In this document: positions 1-8,063 of the stretch, piece by piece
How positions within the stretch are numbered: position 1 is the stretch's first letter
Layout of the letters: each line of letters opens with the position of its first letter
Assembly (NCBI GenBank): GCA_902527485.1
Contig: CABZPB010000003.1
Coordinates: 1 to 46,273, forward strand
From: an uncultured Pelagibacteraceae bacterium
Lineage (GTDB): Bacteria > Pseudomonadota > Alphaproteobacteria > Pelagibacterales > Pelagibacteraceae
Direction: 5' to 3'
Length of the DNA stretch: 46,273 bases
Made by a program: the position numbers and the translations under genes
Notes under the pieces: generated by a model
Databases searched by the model: none
Told to the model about the DNA's origin: nothing
The model's input: the letters and a program-made list of their open reading frames with translations, nothing else

Positions 1-1799
1 ATTTTCACAATGATCCTCTTACAATGTCTGGATCGAAAAGCATCAAAGAAAGATCATTTTTGTTAAATAATTGTTATAGGATAGTTTTTAATAGTAATTG
101 GTCTAAAAAAAGATTTTTGCAAAAAATGAAATCTGATGCAATTAATAGTGAAAAATTAATTGTAATTAATCAGTCAGCTTCAAAGAATAAAATAAATTTT
201 AATAATAAAAAAAAGCTGATAACATTTGTTGGTAAGCTTAACAGGTCCAAAGGATATGATCTTTTTGGTAAAGCAGTTTTAAAAATACTAAAAAAGTACA
301 AAGATTGGTCTGCTTATGTAGTTGGAGATGAACCTAGAGACAAACTTGATTTTAAACATAAAAGATTGAAAAACTTTGGTTTCAAAGAACACAAAGATGT
401 TATAAAGATTTATAAAAAAACAAGTATAGCTGTTGTTTGCTCAAGATGGGATGAGCCTTTCGGTAGAACAAGTTTAGAAGCGGCAGCAAATGGTTGTGCT
501 GTAATCATTAGTAACAGGGGCGGTTTGCCGGAAACTATAACTAATGGTCGAATACTTAAAAAATTAAATGTTAATGAAATTTGTAAAAATATTGAAGATT
601 TAATTAAAAATTCATCTATAAGAAAAAAGTATCAAAAATTATCTTATAAAAACTTTTATTTATCCCATGAATATGTTTCTAACCAAATTGATGACGTTAG
701 GGATAATTTAAGTAATATAAGCAAACCTTTTTTATCTACTTCACAATCAAATCTTAGAATATTACACATTACTAATTTCAATGAGAGACATAATGGCCGA
801 CTTTTCTTTAATACAGGAAGAAGGTTAAATAATGGTTTCATAAGACTTGGTCATAGTGTTTTAGAATTTAGTGACAGGGATATTGTAAGTCGAGGTAAAT
901 CTTTAAAAGATTTTTATGGATCTGATACATTGAATGATAAATTGATTAAAACTTGTTATCATTTTAAACCAGATTTAATAGTTTTGGGACATGCAGATAT
1001 GATATCAAAAGATATTCTATATAATCTCAAAAAAGATTATTCTAATCTGAAAATAGCTCAATGGTTTCTTGATCCATTAAACAAAAATGGTCCCGATTTT
1101 CAGAAAAACAAAAAAAGAATTTTAGACAAGTCTGATATAATAGATTCAAATTTTTTAACTACTTCACCTGATGCATTAGGCTTTTTATCGAGCGAAAAGA
1201 TGAATTACTTTATACCCAATCCATCAGATCAATCGATGGAAACACTCGATAATTTTAAGAAAGATTGCTCTAATGATGTTTTTTTTGCCTTAAGTCATGG
1301 AGTACACAGAGGTCAATTAAAAAGACGATCAACTGATGATAGAGAAAAGTTCATTAAATCTCTAATCAATAAATGTAAAAATATTAGATTTGATATTTTT
1401 GGTATGGACAATATTCAACCAATTTGGGCTGACCAATATTTCAAGAATATATCTAATTCAAAAATGGGTCTCAACTTGAGTAGAGGAACACCTATAAAAT
1501 ATTATAGTAGTGATAGAATTACTCAAATTATAGGTAATGGTTTAGTTACATTAATTGATGAAAAAACTTCTTATGGTGATTTTTTTGATGATACAGAGAT
1601 GGTTTTTTATAAGAATATCACAGATTTATCAGAAAAAATTGAAAAAATTTCAGAGGATGAAAAGCTGCGTAAGACAATTGGACAAAAAGGTAAAACTAAA
1701 TACATGAAATATTTTAATTCAACACTTGTGGCAGATTTTATCATTAATAAAACCTATCAGATAAATGGCACAAAAAAGTATTTATGGCATAAACCATAA
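1..1799 (+). CDS. Two-domain glycosyltransferase: GT4-like N-terminal half fused to a CgeB/Glyco_trans_1_2-like C-terminal half; 5' partial
   Basis: ORF 24..1799 stays open upstream to the window edge in the same frame (FHNDPLTMSGSKS...). GT4-type 'FVGKLNRSKGYDLFGKA' and 'CSRWDEPFGRTSLEAAANGCAVIISNRGGLPETI' are followed by a second glycosyltransferase-like domain from about residue 245. Confidence 0.82.
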   Translation, partial: FHNDPLTMSGSKSIKERSFLLNNCYRIVFNSNWSKKRFLQKMKSDAINSEKLIVINQSASKNKINFNNKKKLITFVGKLNRSKGYDLFGKAVLKILKKYKDWSAYVVGDEPRDKLDFKHKRLKNFGFKEHKDVIKIYKKTSIAVVCSRWDEPFGRTSLEAAANGCAVIISNRGGLPETITNGRILKKLNVNEICKNIEDLIKNSSIRKKYQKLSYKNFYLSHEYVSNQIDDVRDNLSNISKPFLSTSQSNLRILHITNFNERHNGRLFFNTGRRLNNGFIRLGHSVLEFSDRDIVSRGKSLKDFYGSDTLNDKLIKTCYHFKPDLIVLGHADMISKDILYNLKKDYSNLKIAQWFLDPLNKNGPDFQKNKKRILDKSDIIDSNFLTTSPDALGFLSSEKMNYFIPNPSDQSMETLDNFKKDCSNDVFFALSHGVHRGQLKRRSTDDREKFIKSLINKCKNIRFDIFGMDNIQPIWADQYFKNISNSKMGLNLSRGTPIKYYSSDRITQIIGNGLVTLIDEKTSYGDFFDDTEMVFYKNITDLSEKIEKISEDEKLRKTIGQKGKTKYMKYFNSTLVADFIINKTYQINGTKKYLWHKP

Positions 1800-1800
1800 A

Positions 1801-2640
1801 ATGATTTCCGTTGTAATACCAACTTATAATAATTTAGATTATTTAAAACTTTGTTTAAAAAGTTTAGAAAGAAATTCTTCTTTTAAACATGAAATAATAA
1901 TTCATATTAACGATGGTTCAGATGGAACATTACATTTTGTTAAAGCTAATAATTACAAACATACAACCTCAGATAATAATATTGGGTTATGTTCTTCAAT
2001 AAATAAAGCTGCCAAATTGGTGTCTAACCGATATATTCTTTATAGTCATGATGATATGTATTTCTGTCCTAACTGGGATAAAGTTTTATTAAATGAAGTA
2101 AAAAGTTTAAATCATGATGATTTCTATATATCTGGCACTATGATTGAACCTTACTCTGGTCATATAGCTTGTGATTTTGGAATTGATTTAGATACTTTTA
2201 AAGAAGATAAATTATTATCCAAATATAAGAATATTAATTTCTATGATCATCAAGGCACTCATTTTGCTCCACATTTAGTTTCAAAAAAAATGTGGGATAA
2301 AGTAGGTGGTTTTAGTGAAGAATTTAATCCTGGCATGGGCTCTGATCCAGATTTTAATATGAAATTATGGAAAGAGGGCGTGCGAATATTCAAGGGTCTA
2401 AATGATTTTAAAGTTTATCATTTTGGTTCTTTAACAACTAGAAAGAAAAGGAATTTTATTCAAAATAGAGGAGACAAGACATTCTTAAAAAAATGGGGAA
2501 TCACAACGAAGTTTTTTAAAAAACATTATTTAAAATCGAAAACTAAATATAACGGACCGTTGAAAGAACCTAATATAACTCTTGGATATATATTTGGTCT
2601 TTTGTCTTGTAAAATACAATCTATATTTTTACTTTATTAA
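1801..2640 (+). CDS. Family 2 glycosyltransferase
   Basis: MISVVIPTYNNLDYLKLCLKSL, 'NIGLCSSINKAA' and 'SHDDMYF' (DxD-type) motifs. The ATG at 1801 fits the GT2 N-terminus better than the ORF start at 1765, which overlaps the previous gene. Confidence 0.85.
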   Translation: MISVVIPTYNNLDYLKLCLKSLERNSSFKHEIIIHINDGSDGTLHFVKANNYKHTTSDNNIGLCSSINKAAKLVSNRYILYSHDDMYFCPNWDKVLLNEVKSLNHDDFYISGTMIEPYSGHIACDFGIDLDTFKEDKLLSKYKNINFYDHQGTHFAPHLVSKKMWDKVGGFSEEFNPGMGSDPDFNMKLWKEGVRIFKGLNDFKVYHFGSLTTRKKRNFIQNRGDKTFLKKWGITTKFFKKHYLKSKTKYNGPLKEPNITLGYIFGLLSCKIQSIFLLY

Positions 2641-3574
2641 GTGCATTATTTTTAAATATATTTGCTTCTTTGATATATCTTCTAACCATTTGTGTTGTTT
2701 TATGACCCGTCATAGCCATAATGCTTCGCTCATCTGCGCCAGACGCAGCAGCCACTGTTGCAAAACCTGACCTTAAACTATGACCAGCAAAATTTTTATT
2801 TTCTACACCTGCTAAATTTAAATATTCTTTTATCAATAAAACTACAGATTGATCGGTTAATCTTTTGTCCGTTAATGATGATCCTTTAGAAAATCTTCTA
2901 AAAATAGCTCCAGACTTTATTTGAGAAACCTCCAACCATTTTTTTAAATTCATGACAGGGCAGTAAATTTTATTTGTGAAGTAGGGTAGTCCCTTTATCA
3001 TTCCCTCGCCAAATTGATCAGTTTTAGATCTTTTAATAGAGATTTTCAGTCCCTCCGGTACAAATTCTAAATCCTCATGATTTATAGAAATCAGCTCTGT
3101 TCTCCTAAATCCACCTCCAAAGCCAATTAGTATTATTGATTTGTCCCTAAGTTTTTTAATTTCATCAACTTTTTGCTCGTCTATTACATTAATAATTAAT
3201 TTTAAATGATTGATTAATATAGGTTTTTTTCCTTTCTGAATGCTTCCTTTCATCCTTCTTATGCCCATTAAATTTTCAACTATGATCGGATGTTTGGTAT
3301 CTAAATAATGCCCTTTAAGTTTATGCAGCATGCTTATTGATACTAATCTTCGTCTTAAAGTGCTTATTTTTGAGTTTTTAGATAGATGAGTAAGGTACAG
3401 GGAAACTATTTTTGGTTCTGTTGGGAAGGAATTTAAGCCGTGCTTTGCACAAAAAGCTTCAAAGTGTCTAAAATCTGATTTATAAGCTCTCAAAGTGTTG
3501 TTTGCCTTAGAGCTTTTGAGGTTATTTAAAGTTGCCTCATGTAGTGATTTTAGTTCTGTTGTTAACTCACTCAT
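2621..3574 (-). CDS. Tyrosine recombinase / phage-type integrase
   Basis: Core-binding N-terminal domain plus catalytic motifs 'GFGGGFRRTEL', 'HSLRSGFATVAAASGADERSIMAMTGHKTTQMVRRYI' (R, HxxR, H/W, Y pattern). Confidence 0.93.
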   Translation of the reverse strand: MSELTTELKSLHEATLNNLKSSKANNTLRAYKSDFRHFEAFCAKHGLNSFPTEPKIVSLYLTHLSKNSKISTLRRRLVSISMLHKLKGHYLDTKHPIIVENLMGIRRMKGSIQKGKKPILINHLKLIINVIDEQKVDEIKKLRDKSIILIGFGGGFRRTELISINHEDLEFVPEGLKISIKRSKTDQFGEGMIKGLPYFTNKIYCPVMNLKKWLEVSQIKSGAIFRRFSKGSSLTDKRLTDQSVVLLIKEYLNLAGVENKNFAGHSLRSGFATVAAASGADERSIMAMTGHKTTQMVRRYIKEANIFKNNALNKVKI

Positions 3575-3575
3575 A

Positions 3576-3614
3576 ATATTACTATTGATAACAATTAATT
3601 ATCGTTAGTAATAT
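3576..3614. repeat. 39-bp imperfect palindrome (17-bp arms, 14/17 matched, 5-bp spacer) at the integrase 5' end
   Basis: Left arm ATATTACTATTGATAAC, spacer AATTA, right arm ATTATCGTTAGTAATAT (reverse complement ATATTACTAACGATAAT). Confidence 0.75.
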
Positions 3615-3655
3615 ATCAAGTGATTTATAATGTCAATAGTTTAAATTATAAATTT

Positions 3656-3832
3656 ATGGGTTCAATTGATGGTGAAATTCCTGCTGTATGGTTTTTGATA
3701 AGCTCAATTGGTTTTATTATTTTGAGTTTCATTCAATATAGAAATACTGGTAAAAGTATTAATACAATTTTTTTAGGCATAATGGCCATTTTGTTTTTAT
3801 TTAGTTATTTTATATTACTTTTTAAAACCTGA
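3656..3832 (+). CDS. Small two-TM membrane protein (hypothetical)
   Basis: MGSIDGEIPAVWFLISSIGFIILSFIQYRNTGKSINTIFLGIMAILFLFSYFILLFKT has two hydrophobic stretches. ATG at 3656 chosen over the ORF start at 3620. Confidence 0.4.
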   Translation: MGSIDGEIPAVWFLISSIGFIILSFIQYRNTGKSINTIFLGIMAILFLFSYFILLFKT

Positions 3833-3927
3833 TTTATCCCCACTATTCACAAGGAAATGAGAAAAATAATAGAATCACCTAAAAAGTGATACATCTTAAA
3901 ATCAGTATTTGTTAAGTTACATATGAA

Positions 3928-4108
3928 TTAAGAGGCAACTCTTAACTGGCCAGCTGGAGAAAAGCCGAGAGGTACAATTCCAGGGGGCAGAAAGCTTCAC
4001 AGAGCATCGCTGAACATGTGGAGCGGGAGGCATGGCGGTAGCGCATCAACGACGTGCCAAAACAACTGTTCTTTGCACCCTTAAAAGTGCAAGGAAACAG
4101 GGGTTTTT
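3928..4108 (+). ncRNA. Unidentified structured RNA (several hairpins, terminator-like 3' end), either an sRNA or a cis-leader of ogt
   Basis: GC-rich island (about 59% G+C by hand count over 3946-4058) in AT-rich flanks. Stems: TTAAGAG-GCAA-CTCTTAA (3928-3945); CTGGCC..CTGGA/TCCAG..CAG (3946-3990); GCTTCACA/TGTGGAGC (3994-4024); GGCATG/CGTGCC (4029-4058); CTGTTCTTTGCAC/GTGCAAGGAAACAG then GGGGTTTTT (4066-4108). The G-U pairs fit only the + strand. Confidence 0.6.
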
Positions 4109-4113
4109 CACTA

Positions 4114-4389
4114 ATGATACTCAAAGGAACTAAATTTCAATTAAAAGTTTGGAAATATCTTAGAACCATCCCTAAAGGTAAGGTAAAAACCTACAAACAA
4201 GTAGCTATTAGCATAAAAAGCCCTAGATCAGCTCGTGCTGTTGCTAACGCTTGCGCTAAAAACCCATATGCACCAAAAATACCCTGTCATAGAGTGATTA
4301 GATCAGATGGAGCTCTTGGAGGATACTCAGGAAGAGGTGGAATCAAGCAAAAGCTTAAATTACTTAGATCTGAAAAAGCAGCCATTTAA
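4114..4389 (+). CDS. ogt: Methylated-DNA-protein cysteine methyltransferase, catalytic domain only (Ogt/MGMT-like)
   Basis: 'GTKFQLKVWKYLRTIPKGKVKTYKQVA' and active-site 'IPCHRVIRSDGALGGYSGRG'. ATG at 4114 used; the ORF-track start at 4054 lies in the structured RNA segment. Confidence 0.85.
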   Translation: MILKGTKFQLKVWKYLRTIPKGKVKTYKQVAISIKSPRSARAVANACAKNPYAPKIPCHRVIRSDGALGGYSGRGGIKQKLKLLRSEKAAI

Positions 4390-4850
4390 CCTTATTTTAA
4401 GGATTTTTAATGTTAAAAACCTATTAAAATCAACGTTTCTTTGATCTTTTTAATTAATTTGATATAAAATAGTATAATTCACCCTTTAGTTGTAGCATAT
4501 ATGAGCCAACACTCAAAAGAGACCCCTATTTGGACGTTTAAATGCTATATTCAATTAGTGCATCGCTCAACTATGTAACTATATCAACGCTTTTAGACTA
4601 CCTTAAATATTCATGATTTCCCTTTTCATTATGCTCGAAAAGTCCCAATTTTAAACGATATTTTAATATTTTTTAGATTTAGCTTAAAATTTAAGCACTG
4701 AAACTAAAGTCAACTATGTTTTACATTTATAATATCCATTTATATCAAATTATTGTTAAATCTAAGACTTTATAAAAATATAACAATTACAATACTTTAC
4801 AATATATAATTAATGTAATACTTTAAATATAAGTAAATAAATAATACCTA

Positions 4851-5702
4851 TTATTTAATTTTTTTAACTATATTCTCTCTCCTAGAGATATAGATACCGC
4901 TTAATACGATAATAAATAATCCTAAAAAAGTCCAATTATCTGGGAAATCACTAAAGAAATAATAACCTATGATAATATTAGTAATGATCTCAAAGTAGCT
5001 AAATGGTGCTAATTTAGAAGCATCAGCATATTTAAGAGATAATATTAAAAATAAATGACCTATGCAGGCAAAAATCCCTATAGCAGCCATCATAGACCAC
5101 TGATTTAAAGAAGGCGCAACCCAAACAAATGGCATTATTGTGGAAACTATTAAAGCCCCTACTACACCAGTTAATAATAAAGTTAATAAAGGGTTATCTG
5201 AAGTACTTAATTTACGAGTAATAATTAAATAAAACCCATACATTATTCCAGTTCCAAGAGCTGCTAAACTTGCGAAGTTAATTTCTACAAAACCAGGTCT
5301 TATAACTACTAATGAACCTATAAATCCTATAATTACAGCAGACCATCTTCTAAAACCCACCTTTTCTCCTAAAAAAATTGGAGAAAAAGCTGTAACAATC
5401 AAAGGTGCAACAAAAGCTAAAGTTAATGCTTTTGCTAATGAAATTACTGAGATTGAATAAAAAAAACAGATATTAGCTGTTAAAAGAATTATACCTCTTA
5501 TAAATTGTAATTTTGGTTTATCTGTCCAAACAAGATTTTCTCTAAAAAAGAAAAACATAATTGGAAGAGTAAATGTAACTGTAAAAAAATACCTTGCCCA
5601 TGTAATTTGTAAAACAGGAAGGTCTGCACTTAAATACTTTGCAAATCCGTCCATAATCGGAAGCATTACCCACGCTAAAAGATTGAAAGTTATAGCCTTC
5701 AT
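4851..5702 (-). CDS. EamA/DMT-family transporter
   Basis: About 10 TM segments with the two-repeat EamA layout (e.g. 'FIGSLVVIRPGF'). Confidence 0.85.
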   Translation of the reverse strand: MKAITFNLLAWVMLPIMDGFAKYLSADLPVLQITWARYFFTVTFTLPIMFFFFRENLVWTDKPKLQFIRGIILLTANICFFYSISVISLAKALTLAFVAPLIVTAFSPIFLGEKVGFRRWSAVIIGFIGSLVVIRPGFVEINFASLAALGTGIMYGFYLIITRKLSTSDNPLLTLLLTGVVGALIVSTIMPFVWVAPSLNQWSMMAAIGIFACIGHLFLILSLKYADASKLAPFSYFEIITNIIIGYYFFSDFPDNWTFLGLFIIVLSGIYISRRENIVKKIK

Positions 5703-5720
5703 GAACTTAAAGGATATAGA

Positions 5721-6617
5721 TTAATTAAAGTATTTTAAAGCAAAGAATACAACAATTGGAATAGTTATAAAGGACATTAAAGTTGAAACAACTATTGTAC
5801 TAGCAACACTATCAACAATTTTTTTTGGTGAATACATGGTGCCAACTAAATAGTTCAATATAGCACTGGGCATTGCACTCTGTATAAGTAAAACACCCGC
5901 GGCCAGTCCAGATAAATCAAAATTATAAATCAAAGCAAATGCTATCAAGGGTCCTATTATTACCCTGCATAAGGATAAAATAATTGAATTTTTCAATGAA
6001 AATTTAAATTTAGTAAGAGCAATACCTAATGACATTAAAACTAAGAAAATTGTTGCGTATGTTAGAAGGAATGTTGTGTTCTCAAGAAATAAAGGTGTGT
6101 CAATTTCAAAATATAAAAAAAAAACAGATATAATAATAGCGTACACAGGTGGACTTTTAATTAAAATATCGAAAGAAAAACTTTTTTTTGCTAAAAAAAC
6201 ACCTAGCGTAAAATGGAACAAAATTATGACAGATGCTATAGCAGAAGCAACACCAAGACCCTGAGTACCATATGCAAAAAGGCAAATTGGAACACCCATA
6301 TTACCTGTATTTGGTAGAATTAATGGAGGAAGCTCCATACTTAAATCCTTTTTAAGAAAAAAAAGAAGCAAAAGTCCAACAATTCCAAAACCAGCAATCA
6401 TTATTATAGCATAAATAAAATAATGAATAAAAATACTTAAAGTAATTCCAGTTGTTGTTACTGTATAAAAAATCATTGCTGGTGTACCAATGTTGCCAGC
6501 AAAATTTGTTATAAAATTAGTATCGAATTTAGGGTTTTTTTTACCAAGATAATAACCAACGCCAATAACAAAAAAAACAGGAAAAATAACTTCAAAAATT
6601 TTTATATAAATTTCCAT
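5721..6617 (-). CDS. AEC-family (auxin efflux carrier-like) transporter
   Basis: 'LPNTGNMGVPICLFAYG', 'QSAMPSAILNYLVGTMY'; polytopic. Confidence 0.85.
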   Translation of the reverse strand: MEIYIKIFEVIFPVFFVIGVGYYLGKKNPKFDTNFITNFAGNIGTPAMIFYTVTTTGITLSIFIHYFIYAIIMIAGFGIVGLLLLFFLKKDLSMELPPLILPNTGNMGVPICLFAYGTQGLGVASAIASVIILFHFTLGVFLAKKSFSFDILIKSPPVYAIIISVFFLYFEIDTPLFLENTTFLLTYATIFLVLMSLGIALTKFKFSLKNSIILSLCRVIIGPLIAFALIYNFDLSGLAAGVLLIQSAMPSAILNYLVGTMYSPKKIVDSVASTIVVSTLMSFITIPIVVFFALKYFN

Positions 6618-7909
6618 TAATTATATAGTCTAATTAATGTTGGAAATTTTAAAATATTTCTATTCTTTTTAAATATCAATAAACAGTTTCTTGCATTTTT
6701 TTCTGATGTTTTATGGGTAATTATAACAATAGTAGCTGAATTTCTTTTTTTATCAGGTGTTTGTATAATTCTTTTTACAGAAATTTTATACTTAGCCAGT
6801 CGATTAGTTATAGAAGATAAAACACCTTGTTTATCTTTAACTTCAAATCTTAAATAAAGAGAATTTGAGTAGTCATCATTATTAAAAGCCTTTACAACTT
6901 TTCTTTTATTTGAGGAAATTCCAAAGGGATATTTTATATTTCCTCTAAGGATAGACAATAAATCAGATAATAGAGAGGATGAAGTAGGTCCTGGTCCTGC
7001 GCCTTCCCCTTGAAGTATGCTTTCACCAACGGGCTTCCCCTCCGTAATTACAGCGTTCATAACACCATTTACATTACCTATGTATGTGTCTTTACCAACT
7101 AAACACGGATGAACGGTTTCAAATAAACGATTATTTATCATTTCACATATACCAAGTAACTTAATTCTAAGATTTAATTGATTTACAATTTTGATATCTT
7201 TTAAATCAACATTTTCTATACCTTCCATTATACATTTGTGATGTGAAATTTGATTATTGAATGCAAGAGCTGATAAAATCCTAACTTTTGCGAAAGCATC
7301 AAACCCATTCAAATCTAATTTAGGATTATCTGGTTCAGCATAACCAAGTTCTTGAGCTTTTTTTAAGACTTTATCAAAAGTCTCATTTGAATTTTCCATC
7401 TCTGTTAGAATATAATTAGTTGTTCCATTTAAAATTCCATAGACTTTCTTTATCTTATTTGTAGCTAAACCCTCTTTAATCGTTTTAAGGATTGGAATTC
7501 CTCCAGCAACAGAGGCTTCAAACTCTAAGTTTACATTATTCTTCTCTGCTAATTTAGCTAATTCATTACCGTGTTTTGAAATTAAAGCTTTATTTGGTGT
7601 TATAACATTAATCTTGTTCTTTAACGCCATCACAACAATTTTTTTTGAAATTCCATCGGATTGACCAATAGATTCAAATAAGATATCTATCTTTTTTTCT
7701 TTTAGAATTTTAAGAGGGTTCGTATAAAAGATTTTTTTATTAATATTATATTTTCTCTTTTTATTTTTATTTTTTGCAGAAATTGCAACTATATTTATCT
7801 TTTTTCCTGTTTTAATTTCTATTTCTTTTTTTTTTAACCTTAGTTCATTGTAAAGATAAATGCCTACTTGACCCAAACCAACAATTGCAATGTTTACTAT
7901 TTTATTCAT
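6617..7909 (-). CDS. hom: Homoserine dehydrogenase with C-terminal ACT domain
   Basis: 'VGLGQVGIYLYNEL', 'VTPNKALISKHG', 'GILNGTTNYILTEM', 'ELGYAEPDNPKLDLNGFDAFAKVRIL', 'GEGAGPGPTSSSLLSDL'. Confidence 0.97.
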   Translation of the reverse strand: MNKIVNIAIVGLGQVGIYLYNELRLKKKEIEIKTGKKINIVAISAKNKNKKRKYNINKKIFYTNPLKILKEKKIDILFESIGQSDGISKKIVVMALKNKINVITPNKALISKHGNELAKLAEKNNVNLEFEASVAGGIPILKTIKEGLATNKIKKVYGILNGTTNYILTEMENSNETFDKVLKKAQELGYAEPDNPKLDLNGFDAFAKVRILSALAFNNQISHHKCIMEGIENVDLKDIKIVNQLNLRIKLLGICEMINNRLFETVHPCLVGKDTYIGNVNGVMNAVITEGKPVGESILQGEGAGPGPTSSSLLSDLLSILRGNIKYPFGISSNKRKVVKAFNNDDYSNSLYLRFEVKDKQGVLSSITNRLAKYKISVKRIIQTPDKKRNSATIVIITHKTSEKNARNCLLIFKKNRNILKFPTLIRLYN

Positions 7910-8063
7910 CTATATTTGGATAATCACTGTTATCTACATAAACTTTTAAATTTGATTTAAATTCTTCAAAAGTTAGATCCTTTGAAAAATTAATTTTTTT
8001 CTCAGTTTGAACAGGAGCACAAGAAATAACTAGAAACAAAATTAATAATGGTAATTTTTTCAT
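7902..8063 (-). CDS. Small putative lipoprotein, 53 aa (absent from the supplied ORF track)
   Basis: Translated by hand: MKKLPLLILFLVISCAPVQTEKKINFSKDLTFEEFKSNLKVYVDNSDYPNIDE. Signal peptide with lipobox VISC. Its start overlaps the argC stop (ATGA) and its stop overlaps the hom start. Confidence 0.75.
   Translation of the reverse strand: MKKLPLLILFLVISCAPVQTEKKINFSKDLTFEEFKSNLKVYVDNSDYPNIDE

Noticed and set aside
656-841. 61-aa ORF antisense to the first glycosyltransferase
   Set aside because: Shadow ORF inside a clear coding gene on the other strand.
2582-2770. 62-aa + strand ORF over the GT2/integrase junction
   Set aside because: Overlaps two well-supported genes; no motif.
3942-4124. 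60-aa ORF on the - strand over the GC-rich segment
   Set aside because: Composition and hairpin chain point to RNA; the protein has no recognisable motif and overlaps the ogt start.
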